Below are positions 34,621 to 45,777 of a DNA stretch of 64,000 nucleotides, one piece after another. The stretch is from the NCBI GenBank assembly GCA_019055375.1, contig JAHQIW010005207.1, positions 105,213-169,212 on the forward strand, given 5' to 3'. Each line of letters opens with the position of its first letter. Position 1 is the stretch's first letter. Below the pieces are notes generated by a model. The model saw only the letters and a program-made list of their open reading frames with translations, did no database searches and had not been told where the DNA came from. Source of the DNA: Parelaphostrongylus tenuis (Eukaryota > Nematoda > Chromadorea > Rhabditida > Metastrongylidae). Position numbers and translations under genes: made by a program.

Positions 34621-35157
34621 TTATGTCAAAAGAAAAGAGAAGAGCGTAGACTTTAAGTTGCACACAAAGCCATGTCCGCATGCAACTAACTCTAAAGGCA
34701 AAGCTAAGAAAGCACGAAGAGCATGAGCGAGGAATTTGAAACCACACAACATGTGAAGACGAATCATTGAAGAAGAAGTGTATAAAGCAAATATTCCACT
34801 TCACCTGAGAGATACGCAGTGGCAATAGCTGTAATGAAAGTTGACAAACCGATAAGAACTTGTGCAAGTTTTAATCACAAAGCTCATGCATCCACTCCAT
34901 TATCGTATAGGACTTATCACTAATCAGATTTGTATGAGCAGAGAATCGTTTTATGAAGAAAAAAAGCGATTGTAAAAAAAGAGCTTTTTTCCAACAAGCG
35001 TCGTTATGGCTTTCCACATATTATCCTCAAAACCAAGACATTGTGGCAATTTTGCGAGGTATAGGTACAAGAAAAATGTAAATAACATTGTTGGCTGCAA
35101 TGACGAGCCCAAAACATAAACGGCTCCCGTAAAACTTCTATGCCTGGCCCACAGATG
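34621..35157 (-). pseudogene. ELO-type fatty-acid elongase C-terminus (three exons), possibly decayed
   Basis: Three minus-strand exons fit together: 35,157-34,996 (54 codons), 34,871-34,805 and 34,703-34,621 (stop TAA). The product has hydrophobic stretches like the last membrane spans of very-long-chain fatty-acid elongases: a TGAVYVLGSSLQPTMLFTFF segment lines up with the family's TGR-x-WMNYGVHxxMYxYY region, then WKAITTL joined to KLAQVLIG matches the family's ITTLQ-xxQMxIG signature. The second and third exons join in phase through TCAG|GTGAAG and CTTTCTTAG. Oddities: the family His in VHxxMY is Gln here, and the acceptor before 34,871 lacks AG (reads GATTA), so the gene may be dead. The catalytic HxxHH exon was not found upstream, where a mariner begins at 35,368. 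A polytopic receptor is the alternative. Confidence 0.45.
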
Positions 35158-35367
35158 CTGAGAGATCTATACATTTCAAATTGCTTCCTATAGCCATAGG
35201 TACTTAGATGACCCGCCCTTTTAAGTCATGCGGGCTTCTTCCACTCATTTTATCGAATAGACGACATAAATATTTTGGGCATTAATTGGAAACTGGATGG
35301 CATTTGAGGATGAAAAATCGTCAGGAAATATAACGACGAGTCGGGTTCAGCCTGTTATATTTTCGAA

Positions 35368-36000
35368 ACTAGTTGGTGCAAAAGTTGTGTAAATTTATGA
35401 ACTGTTGAAATTTGTCGTTTAACATCGAATAAAATCTTAACTAAATGTGGCTGTCTTGAATATGATTCTATTGCGTATTTTCGCTTAATGTTTTGTGTTA
35501 ATCGCGTTTAATTGTTTATTTCATATTATTTTCAGTCTACGGGAAGAATGCTGGTTGGTGCACATGTAATTGCGGTTCTATACCGTGAATTTAAAAAAGG
35601 GAAGTAAAATAGCAAAGACAACTCGCACATTAACAACGCCTTTGACCCTGTAAACTGCTAACGAACGCACAGTGCAGTGGTGGAATGAGAAAATTGTAAA
35701 GCATTGAGAGACTCAAAAATGAAAAACCTAGTGACCGGCCAAAAGCAATTGATAATGACCAATTGGGAGCAATCATATGAGCTAATCCTATTGAGATCAC
35801 ACGAGATGTTGTGAGAAAAACTTAACGTCAAGCAATTTACGGTCGTCCTTCAACTCAAAGAAATTGGAAAAGGTCAAAAGGCTTGGGGCAAAAGTATCTG
35901 CGGTTTGAATATAGCCGTCGTTCACATATCGCATGAAAACGCTTCAAAATTCATCGAATTGGGCTACGGAGTTTTGACGTATCCTTCATTTTCGTCTACT
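35368..36000 (+). mobile_element. mariner 5' part with transposase helix-turn-helix relic
   Basis: Starts with TTGGTGCAAAAGTTGTG at about 35,371, a typical mariner terminal repeat. It then encodes in broken frames YREFKKGKSAAKTTR, ANERTVQWWNEK, DNDQLGAIIRANPIE, TRDVVRKLNVKQFTVV and EIGKVKRLG, the order expected for the N-terminal mariner DNA-binding domain. The catalytic half and right end are not seen. Different subfamily from the 25.8-kb element. Confidence 0.75.
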
Positions 36001-36244
36001 CCTTACAGGTAATTTTCTTCTACCCAATAGGGTGCAATAAGTGCATTCTAAGAGTTTGTCGAATATCCAGGCACCGATTATCATGCCCTTAAAAAAAACA
36101 AAGATAGTTGTTATTGACAAATATATGTTGATTGTAGAATTTTCCAATTTGGCCAGTAAGAATGTGTTTGAGCCTAATCATAGGACTCTAAAAATTCGCC
36201 ATGTGAAAATGAGATTACTTTTCCACCAGTGTAATACCTAAAGT

Positions 36245-36982
36245 TGAGTAAAAAGTTGTGGGGAAAATTTCGCATTTTGCGTTTTTGTGCGGCAAACTAA
36301 CAGCAAGACCAGCAATAACAGTTCTTCAGAGTATACACTATCAATGTCCACGTCTTACTGCCATCGTTCTGCAAGATTTCGGATCTGCCCGAAGTACTAT
36401 TTGTGCTACCTTGAATCAAAAACTCTTAACATGCTTATCAACTTTTTTCATATAATTCAAATCAACGGCCATTCAAGAAGTGTTGCATTAATAGAAAGAA
36501 GACGTATTAGGATGAAAACTCATGCGAATTCTGCGAAGCTTCTTGTGGGACATAATTAAATTGGTGCAACTTAATGACAACACTCCGCTGTGAAACAGCA
36601 AGCTTTTCAGTTAAATCAGGATTGCTCGATTGAAGACATAGCATTCAACAGCAGCATGAATATGACTTTTATCCAAAACAAATCTCCAACCAGAACCAGT
36701 ATTTCCTCCGTGATGAAAACTGCCTTTATGAAATGCTTAAATCATCTGTTTACAGTGAAATCTGTTATCCTACTCGCACCTTCACCCTCGATCTCATTAA
36801 CATCTTTGAGAATCGTTAAAACCATTCATGCCATTTCAACAAGCGCAAATCATATTGCTCAACAGGCATTTTGGAGTTCAGATTAATGAACTACGTAAAT
36901 TTATACAAAACTATTAATAAAAGACGACACAAAGGATGCCAGGAAATAAAACCTACACGAATTTCCCAGAACTTTTTGCTCA
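36245..36982 (-). mobile_element. internally deleted mariner, sister of the 25.8-kb copy
   Basis: Same TIRs (GAGTAAAAAGTTGTGGGG at 36,246 and the complement of CCCAGAACTTTTTGCT near 36,966-36,981) and the same order of internal relics as the 25.8-kb copy, about 0.74 kb, but well diverged. No usable frame remains. Confidence 0.7.
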
Positions 36983-37217
36983 ATCTATTATTTAATCATT
37001 GCAAAAATCATTGGTCTTTTGAAAAATTTCAATCGAAAGCTGTGAAATCGAAAAGGTAATTGGAAGGTTAAAAAAAAGGTATGCACAAAAACTAGCACCT
37101 GGACTGTCTTGAAAACCTGAGACCGGCTTGACAGAGCCAATCCAAGACGATTTTAATGTGAATCATGCTAGGCTATTAGTTGACGTTTCAACGAACGGGA
37201 AGACGATGTACAAGTAT

Positions 37218-37590
37218 CAGGCCGGTGCAAAAGTTTTCAGACGTTTCAGATCCCGCTGAAACCTCAATAACTTTTTGTAATTTGTTTTAAACGACGATAA
37301 TGATAGAATGCTGGTAGTTGAGATCTTCCGCTATATTTCGTGTAGTCTTGAGAAGATCGGCTTCTATTTTAGCTTTTTCCATGACTTCAGGTGAGGTTGG
37401 TACAAAAGTGACTGAGCTTAATGCATTGCTTAGATCGTCTTCTCCACAGAACTCCATCAGTCACCACTTTACTTTCGCCAGCAGTCCCTGAGCCAAATGT
37501 GTTGCTGATATCACGAGTTGTTTCTGCTAGTTACAACCCTTCGCGAACTTATGGATTGGAGACAAGTTGCTTTTACATCAACCACTTCCT
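37218..37590 (-). mobile_element. 370-bp mini-mariner with both ends
   Basis: Left end CCGGTGCAAAAGTTTTC (37,219) and, on the other strand, GTTGATGTAAAAGCAAC (about 37,570-37,586). Between them are relics of the transposase N-terminus on the minus strand (ISNTFGSGTAGES, KIEADLLKTTRNIAEDLN). A short internally deleted derivative of the 35.4-kb family. Confidence 0.65.
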
Positions 37591-37718
37591 TTCTACAGTC
37601 TAATAATAAGTATAAAATACAGCAAGAAATAAGTGTTTGGCAAGGAAACATAAAATGAGAAATGCTGTTCAAAATGATGCAAACATAGCTATATTATAAC
37701 TATATAACTTAACTATAT

Positions 37719-37926
37719 ATAAGGAGTGTGACGCTCCCGAGAGAACTGACTATGAAAAGATCGACAGACGACGGTTCTGCCCGGCTGATGAGTCTGTAAG
37801 GACGAAACACGTGTCTCGGGCTGTACAAGAGCCTTTACCAGACCACATGACATGTTGGCTCAAATAATAATAAAGGATCTATTGAAATTTGAGCGTGGTC
37901 TTAATAAAGCACTCGAAGGAAAGGCA
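37719..37926 (+). mobile_element. foldback family A, single-arm copy with hammerhead
   Basis: Shares with other family A copies the strings CTCCCGAGAG, ACCACATGACATGTTGGCTC and TTTGAGCGTGGTCTT. It is bracketed by the 9-bp repeat TAACTATAT (37,710-37,718 and 37,927-37,935), a candidate target-site duplication, though the left side lies in low-complexity sequence. It carries the best hammerhead of the window at 37,773-37,833. Confidence 0.7.
37773..37833 (+). ncRNA. hammerhead ribozyme motif, complete
   Basis: Stem I: GCCCGG (37,779-37,784) with TCGGGC (37,816-37,821), extended across a 6-nt bulge by GGTTCT (37,773-37,778) with AGAGCC (37,828-37,833). Core CTGATGA 37,785-37,791. Stem II: GTCT with GGAC around a GTAA loop (37,792-37,803). 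GAAA 37,804-37,807. Stem III: ACAC with GTGT (37,807-37,814), no loop. Cleavage triplet GTC ending at 37,815. All conserved core bases of the hammerhead are present. Helix I is open-ended (type I). The loopless palindromic stem III would favour action as a dimer, as described for other short-stem-III hammerheads. Confidence 0.85.
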
Positions 37927-37934
37927 TAACTATA

Positions 37935-39835
37935 TTTATTTAGGAATATATTCCATTATAAAACGGCGCATTTCAACGATGCTACCGTGATTTCTTTTAA
38001 CCATCACCAATCTAATATAATAGCAATTGATTCCACAAATTAATCCGACCACCTCCGCAGATAACGCTTGCAGTACTTCAAAACCGCAAGCTGTGATAAA
38101 CTAGTCGTATTGTTTGCGGAGTTATAAGCAAAACAAATGAAATTTGTTCAGAAAAGTGGTTTTAAAAAGATCGATCAATGGAAATCAAAAAACTTTAGCG
38201 TGCTGTATTCGAAAATACTTGTAAATGAAGTACTTATCCAACATTATCGCCTAATTAAAATTATTAGGTAAGAAAATCTCATTACAGTTCCGAAAAAAAT
38301 ATTGCGTTCTCCAGACTGATGGCAGAAAAGGTAGTAGGAATGTTGAAATGGAGCATAATGTTCAATTTATAAGCAAGCCAGTGTAGCATTCGAGTTAGGT
38401 ATTCTGCTATGAGTACACGGAGACGGCAAGTACTTTGCGTTATAGGTGAAGCAGGCACTTCATCTCAGCGTGGTCGGTATTGAATCGAGACTTGTTTAAG
38501 AGAATCATAGCGCTGATCTGATAGATCGGTGAGCCATCTGATTTCAATGTATAGCCCTTATGTTCATTCAGTCATCTCTGTGATGCCGCAGCAAGCCGAA
38601 TATAACACACTTTCTGCAAAAGTTGAGTACAACAATGGAGCTCTTTGTGATTTTTCTAGCGACTTCTCATAAAGTGATTAAGTGGAACATTATTTTGAAA
38701 AGCTGTCCTGCAATATGTAGAGTACTGTAAGCTCAATGCGCTTTCGCGACAAATGAGAATTCTAGTGGAAACATTTCTTAGTGAGTTCACTTGTACCGAT
38801 GCGCTGACACAAGCGACGACATGACTGCTTGCCATCGTGCAATGTCCCTGTTCACTAATCCATGCTATTACGATTAGCAAAAATATGTGTGATTTTGGAT
38901 GTTCCGATGAAAATTGAGAACGAAGTCAAAATTAGGTCACAAGATAATAAAAACCAATCAGCTTCAAAGACGCCTCGTGTTCAAAATTACCGAGGCCATA
39001 TTCGACTGGCAATGAAATTCATTCAAATTGAGATCTCTTCTGCAAGCATAGATTAGGTTGTGAAACACTAAGATAGACATGTCTGTGGTTGCGTAAGATA
39101 TTATTCAGTTTAAATCTACACTATGTGATATGATAAGGGGCTACCGTAAAGATTGAAAGACTTCTATTATCTGTGCAAACAAAAATCTGCCATCAAGATA
39201 TTAGCCTCGGAAACACGGCTACGTCATGAACTTCGAACTAGATTCATGGCTACAGTACACTTCCTGTACGAAAATTGGTTTTTTGGAAGCAGTGTCGTGA
39301 ACGCTGCAGATCAGTGTCTTACTTTCCAATCACTTTAATAATCTACTTATTTTCTGGAAACCTTCTTAGTGCTATGAGAAAATTACATTTCATCTTCGGC
39401 GGCATCGTTTGCACGGCTGGCAAATACGCTTGAATTTCCACTGCACCTTGATTAATCATTTGATAAGTTGAATACGATTATTTCAAAGCTGGATCTCGCT
39501 TTTGATAAAGTCCTTATATTGTGTTGAAAGAGCAAATGAAATATTACGATTTGCATTCGGAGTAGTTAGCCTCTTGCTTGAAATTCACAGCAGATATATT
39601 TGGCAGTATAGAATGAAAATGATTGATATTCATTAGCGATACAACAAAGTCTCCTCCAGAGCTTCAAAATAAGAAACGTAAATTTTCTCTAGACAGATAA
39701 TAAATTTCTAATTAAAGACAAAAATCGCTCACCTCTCAAACCGCAATTCAAGCAGCGATTTTGAGTGTCGCGCAGAAAAGGGGAGCGACTCTATTTATTA
39801 TCTAGAAATTACGTCTAAGTTTTGAAAGAGGTTCC
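37935..39835. other. no gene seen
   Basis: AT-rich; short frames only. Confidence 0.4.
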
Positions 39836-39839
39836 ACAC

Positions 39840-41215
39840 CTCTTTTGATATTGATACACTACGTACCTTCCAAAAAACTGTATGCTTTTGGTGCAGAATT
39901 TCACATTTATTTGTGAGCCAAACACATACTTGGATACTTGGACGGTCCCTCTCTACAAATTGTGCGGACCCCAGCACATTTTTCACTCGTCTCTTCCTCT
40001 CGCTATTGCCGTTCACGGTTGGCGCTTGATTCAAGCATGGGTCTAATTTCACACCGTAATCTGTAATACATCGGCAACTGCGAGAACAGCTGATTAATTC
40101 TTTTTGCGAACACTTCCTCCCAATGTGTGGGTGATAGCCCTCAATGACGGGTGTGTTCTCGTAGAGTCCACCCAAGAGATCGTTTCGTATATCTATCACA
40201 TAATCTTTTTACTAAATAACCGGCCCACACGAAGAATCCGCCCACGTTTTTGCTACGTAGCAGAGCGCTGGAAGGACTGTTGAACGAAAAAGGTTAGCGC
40301 GCAATTTTGGGCTCGCTGTTTGGTCCGTGGCTTCTCTGAAAGGCCAGAATGCGGCCCACGCCGCTCTCGTTTTTCTGTCAAGTTCCTCCTTCATTTATTC
40401 TCCATAATCAATGAATGACCAAAGTATACGTACGTGGTAGTCTCCGTAATCAGAGAACCATCCAATTCGATTTGTTCATCACTGCACCATTGGTTTTCAT
40501 GAACTGGGTCTTCATGCAATTTATGCGTAGTCCGATCTTCTTCTGCGCTTCTTTGAGTTACTTGAGCATCGTCTCTTCTTCCTAATGCTTTTTCGAGAAC
40601 AAGATGATATCGTCCACGAAACGTAGTAGCCGTGATAGGAATTCTCCATCAATGAGTTATACCTTTCTCGCTCCAATCGAGTGACCTCATAATCCACTGC
40701 AGTGCGGCAGTGAACAGCTCTGATTCCCGACAGACTTCTATAACCCTCGCCACGGCCTGGATGTGGTTCATACAGCAGAATCGCTGTCGAAATCCTGACG
40801 ATCAGCTGATTGTGCCTCATCCAAAGTTCTTGATATGCGCAAAAAGATAATCTTTGTAAAAAACGTAAACCACGCTCGCAGATCGCTCTGTGGTTACAGA
40901 GATCCCTTCGTCCACCATTTTGTGACTGTACGCGATGCTCTCCACTGGTGTAAGATTTTTTCCTTCGATGATTAGGTTTCATATCTTTCACGAGAATAAC
41001 ACGTAAATTAAGGTCTGCAGCTCCCAGAAATTCGGCATTGATGTTATCGCGTCCTAGAGCTGTGCCTTTTCATGTTTTCTACCATAACCCGAACTTCAGA
41101 AGGCACTGTCCCGAGCGGTTTTCTCCAGTCGGAAGTACGGGGTCCGAGACGGGGACGATGGGATAAAAAGATTGGGGTAGAATTTCTCCCGTTATCAAAT
41201 TTTGTGGAGTGTTCA
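39840..41215 (-). mobile_element. second RTE-family element, decayed
   Basis: On the minus strand in shifting frames: GTALGRDNINAEFLGAADL (about 41,050), an RT palm with FVDDIILFSKK (near 40,600), IGLRINCMKTQFMKT, GSLITETTTYVYFGHSL, then RAAWAAFWPFREATDQTASP and LRANLFRSTVLPALCYVAKTW at 40,212-40,394, and VERDRPSIQVCVWL near 39,930. The order is that of an RTE-like RT with its C-terminal region. It differs clearly from the 57-kb family (ALCYVAKTWAD instead of ALTYAAETWS). Confidence 0.82.
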
Positions 41216-41329
41216 CGAATCCATCTTCGTCACCGATGACAGCGAATGCTCTCAGTTTTCTCGAACGGGCAGGGCATGCTATTTATAAAAATGCACAAAA
41301 AGCAGACAATCAACGCCGAAGTTACGAGG

Positions 41330-41703
41330 ACGAAAACTCCAGAAGCTGGCCATGGCAGTGCGAAAGAAACTCCTAAAACAACTCTGTGTTGCCTTTTCTT
41401 AGGATAACGCTCAGCCTCATATAGCAAAGTCGACTCTCCACATCTTGGAGAAACTGGGGTGGACTGCGCTACTAAATCCACCGTATACCCCCGATATGCT
41501 GTCATCGGATTATTCTCTCTTTCTCGTTTTGAATCAGCTTCTGCGGGAGAAGAAATTCGAAGACTGCAACCAGCTCAAAAGTGATCTCATCAACTTCCTT
41601 AATCGCCAGCCTTATTCTTCCGTCAGAGAAGGCACCCACTCTTTCCCCAGTAAATGGCCGCATGATTTCTTCAAAGATTTAGCAATTGGTAACAATTTTT
41701 GAG
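41330..41703 (+). mobile_element. mariner transposase C-terminal fragment
   Basis: Frame reads LAMAVRKKLLKQLCVAFS, a stop, DNAQPHIAKSTLHILEKLGW, TALLNPPYTPDMLSSDYSLF, then LREKKFEDCNQLKSDLI and SKWPHDFF. It holds the second and third catalytic Asp residues of the DD34D triad (DNAQPH and SSDYSLF). The 5' half is absent, and the upstream side abuts the RTE copy ending at 41,215. The ORF 41,445-41,702 is its open part. Confidence 0.85.
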
Positions 41704-42180
41704 CTTTTTATGAGGTCTGTATAGCACTTATGAAGTGCTAACACGTGTTTCGCCATTACAGGCTCATCAGTAGCACAGCGCCCTTCAGTTCAACCAATCT
41801 CTTGCTAGAGGATATACCTCCTACTTATAAAAGAATCGACGGCAAAGTATTTGAGTCGTCGCTGTGGTGTGACGAATTCATCCAATATTGCAGTGACCAA
41901 CAGTTAAGCGCTCATGGCTGATACAACGAATCACCCATCTTTGCTTTCAACTGCGCACATAACCTCGCTCAAGACAATAACCATCCGATAATTTGATAAA
42001 ATTTACCAGTCATGAACGTTCAGCTGTTTCTGCGTTGTTATATCATTGTAAGTAGGGGTTATATCACTCTGCAGAAAATCGGCTGAACCGAAAGGCACCG
42101 TGCCACTGAAAAGTCTGTAATGGCAGAACACGTGTTTATCGCTGTATACCGTACCAAACCCCATGAAAGGCTCAAAAAAA
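41700..42180. mobile_element. foldback family B (long terminal inverted repeats)
   Basis: Left arm TGAGCTTTTTATGAGG... and right arm ending ...CCATGAAAGGCTCA are inverted over about 110-120 bp and share the AACACGTGTTT, CCATTACAG and TTCAGTTCAACC strings. About 480 bp, non-coding. It starts directly after the mariner fragment at 41,703. Confidence 0.78.
41735..41776 (-). ncRNA. hammerhead-like motif, family B
   Basis: Minus strand: GTGCTA (41,776-41,771), core CTGATGA (41,770-41,764), stem II GCC with GGC, GAAA, ACACGTGT, then TAGCAC (41,740-41,735). Stem I GTGCTA/TAGCAC pairs fully, but then no unpaired H17 is left, so the cleavage site is one base short or the first pair must open. The right-arm copy near 42,100 is degenerate (CTGAAAA). 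Confidence 0.6.
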
Positions 42181-42184
42181 TGTC

Positions 42185-43555
42185 GTCAGATTACCAGATT
42201 GTTGTTGTTTTAAACTGAATTAACAAAAGTGCCGAATTAGGGGAAATAGGAAGATATGAAACAACCCACTATTCTGCATATAAGATTCATTCAATTCACC
42301 ATGGAAATGATAGCAATGGGTGACATTGAAAACAGTGTCTAACTTTTTAGCACTTCAAATAATATGGTAATATTGTAAACTGAAAAGTGCAAGACTGCAA
42401 CTTGCGGTCACTTGCTTTGAACAGCTAAAAAAGGTACGAAACATTTCTCCGCAGAAATTTTATAGGAAACTACAACGTTATGATGATGTTAAAAATATTA
42501 ATAATTATGTAACAGCACTTTTCTATGGTTAGTAGGTTGAAACGAAGTTGACAAAAAAAAAAGAATTGCTCAGTTAACATTTCTGCACATTTTCCTCCTT
42601 CTGAGACGTGTTGATGCGAATCAATGTCCACAGGTGATCATTGTTACAATATTGGTGTTCCTAGTCACAGTGAGCCAAATCTTGTAGTGCTGTTCGAAAA
42701 ACGAAGAGATCGTATTTGTGGTGACCAATCATTATAAAATAGCTCTGAATACATGAAGTACTAATTCGAGTGTTTCTGTGTCCAGTGAATTCGATTTAGG
42801 GCAGCGATCACTTGTGGGCCATCACATGGATCAACGTTGTTCTGGAGAAGGCAAAAGACATCAGTCCAGAAGAATTTCTTCAACAGTTTGCTGCCTTTGG
42901 CTTAATAATCTAAAAAAGTACTGATTGTTTGAGAAGAGATTCAATGAAAGCTGCATTTGAAGTGCCAAAAGTAATACTCTTCCAAACCCTACGTCTTTCT
43001 TCGTTGAGAATTCACCAGTCATCAAAGCCAGTTGTGATGAATATGAATTGGACAGATAAAGTGCATATACTAAGTGTTCCTACTGGGTTAAACTGACGTA
43101 TATTTTCTATTTGTAAGCAGACATATTCATGTAGGTACAATTGAGGATATTTATGCACAAATCACTTCGATAAGAACTAAAATCTATAATCAATCAGTTA
43201 CTTGAAAAAAGAAAACGAAATTAAAAGCAGTTCGGTGTCTCCCTAGGGAAGTGAGCTCTTCGGTTGCTCTAGGAAAGATTGGAAAGCTGCTCTGAGTATC
43301 TTGCACGCTCACAGCTCACTACAAGCTATAAGCTTTGTATAGCGCTCTCAAATTGATTGTAACGAATATAGTAAGAGGTCATCTAGTTTGTCGCGATGAC
43401 CACGTTCACTAGGCGTAATCATATCTACAGAGGCGCTTTTTGCAATATTAAACTCCTATTGCCGATTTACATCACTGACTTATCTAATACCTTCATAATG
43501 GTGCAAAAAAATAACCAAGAGTTTGAAAGTGAGATAGACGTCTGTGCAGAGATAC
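42185..43555. other. no gene seen
   Basis: AT-rich. A stretch near 42,610-42,930 is slightly richer in GC but has no usable frame. Confidence 0.4.
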
Positions 43556-43559
43556 ACTA

Positions 43560-44130
43560 GAATTAATTTTTTTAACGTCTTCACATGAGTCGTAGGCAAC
43601 AGTCACCTATTTTGTCACCTTATTTTTGAGACTCTGCTGAGTTGAGAAAATTATGTGGAACGTCGAGATTTCAACAGCTACATAACTAAGGTGTTCGTCC
43701 TCTGACACGCAGACGGAACAATCAGTTAACCCATAAAGGTACTGAGAAAAGTCATCCACAAGTTCTACTTTGATTTCTTCGACAACCATGACCCTACCTT
43801 CAATTGAAACCAAGAGGATGATATGTCTTACTAGCAAAAGTTCCTCTAAATGTTTGGAGAACTGTCTTATTAATAAGGAGCTGTATAATGCCTAGCTCAA
43901 AATAGGAAACATCCAAAAATTTTAGGAAGGTACTTAAAACAAGAAGAACACTAGCACTGGTGCTTGAACGACTTGCAAAATCTCATAACTCGAATCATCA
44001 TTAACAGAATTTACGAAGCGGTGAGTGAAAAGCAACCAGACAGCCGCTGCAGCAATAGGGTTTCCAAAATGTTTAGTAGAATAAGTAACGATTACAGTAT
44101 AACCGGGTTTATTGCAGCATGGTTAGAGTC
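43560..44130 (+). mobile_element. decayed RTE fragment (pre-RT to RT palm)
   Basis: Plus-strand relics in changing frames: RENYVERRDFNSYITK and HADGTIS near 43,640-43,740, KVIHKFYFDFFDNHDPTFN near 43,755-43,810, and LQNLITRIIINRIYEAVSE near 43,970-44,030. These match the FANYKTKMIALRYPDGT, EKIIHQYYSDLFASH and LFTRVILNRIDRTLDE parts of the 57-kb ORF. Much internal sequence is lost. Confidence 0.6.
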
Positions 44131-44139
44131 CACGCACTT

Positions 44140-45775
44140 CTTACTGCCGTCAAAAAGGGCTATGAGTATGTCACTAGAGCCCTGCTCTGAACACATCCTT
44201 GTGCAGTATATAAGATACTTGACAAGATAAGCGAAAAGTTAGCAAAGAAGACATCATCATTCAATAGCAGAATTTTCATCGACGTAGCGGAAGAGGCTCG
44301 AAAGCGAAACTTAAAAGAAGTTAACCTTTTGGAAACTACGTTCATTTCGCCTGGCACGAGGCGCAGTCGAATGGCTGACAGAGTGGGCACGAATGACAAT
44401 ATTGTAGCTTTGTAGTGAAATCTATACTTCGGGCGTCACTAAAGGGAAATTTATCGCCGGTGAATGGTAGGATATGAATGAAGAGACTCAAATAGAGCTT
44501 TTCTTAGTTGAAACAACGTCGATGCTCCCTAAACAGCAATAAATAATCGTCTCTCAAGTATTAGGAATGAACTTCAGAGACCGCAATCCATTTGTTCGTT
44601 ATAAATTCTTTTTTGGAAATCTTTGTATATGCTGTTGTGAGCAGTTGATATGCAATATGTACTCTTATAAATATATTTTTCTAGAGTATTGTAAATCCGT
44701 CAATCCTATACATTTTAAAAATATTGCAATAAGTAGAATTAGAATAAGAATATTCGGCAAACTGTATAGAATAAATACCAGTTTGGTTTCGGGCGCGCAC
44801 CCACTACAGTAGGCTCCATCAAGCAGAGACGCGGTGCTATCATCGGTGTACCGACAGAGATACAGGCGGTAACCACAAGGTTAATGAGATACGTTCTTGA
44901 CAACATCTTGAAAATATTGAATGACATATAAAGTTGTGATAATAAGAAGAATAGTATAAAACTATTCTTTATTTTGAGTTTCACGAGATTGCTATCTTTT
45001 CCCGATTGAAATTAGATAATGGAATGAAACATTCTAGTCGACACCTATGCCATCGTTGCTTTGCTAATGTTGTCGTTTTTTATAGGCCCTTTGAGTATTA
45101 TTGAGGTGAAATAAATAATAACGGGTCCCGAGAACGTTTGTGGAAAAATTGTTGCCTTTTGAATCTCAACACTTCTTCGTCTAGCATCAGATATCGCTCA
45201 TAACACCAAATTCAATCGATTATATCACTGTGAATGCTCTGGCTGCATGTTTTTGGGTTGAGAAGTCAATCGAATGAAAGGATGTTTCAGTACTTCATAA
45301 AAAAAAAACTGGAAGCAAAAAAATTTTTAGGAGCAATGAAAGTAAGGTGAGGTGAAAAACAATACAAAGCTCTTTGAAACTTGCATCACTTTTTGCCCAC
45401 CCACGGATGATGACGAATAGTACCGTAGTAGGCATGTTGAATGTGATAAAAAATTTATATAAATTCAGCCCTTTGTTGACCATCAAAATAAAAGTTGAAT
45501 GCACAACGAACGATGAAAATACGCGCTATTGAAGATGTGGGAATACTGCCACCCAACTCCTACCAGTCAAATTTTCCGTTCAGCAAAAACATTCCAAAGT
45601 ACAGTGGAACAAATGCGCATAAACTTCTGAGAAATTGAGTGCTTGCTTTAAAGTGCATTTGAATTAAAAACCTTTGTGATACTTGAGAATAATTGGGCAA
45701 AGAGCTTCTAAGGACAAATTTTAGGATATTGTTTAGAACAGAAATTTCGAGATAGGACTCCAGAAGATACCCGGT
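44140..45775. other. one weak coding-like patch, otherwise nothing
   Basis: At 44,210-44,400 one frame reads LDKISEKLAKKTSSFNSRIF, then VAEEARKRNLKEVNLLETT and SPGTRRSRMADRVGTND, which looks protein-like and may belong to the RTE fragment next to it. The rest is AT-rich. Confidence 0.35.
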
Positions 45776-45777
45776 AA

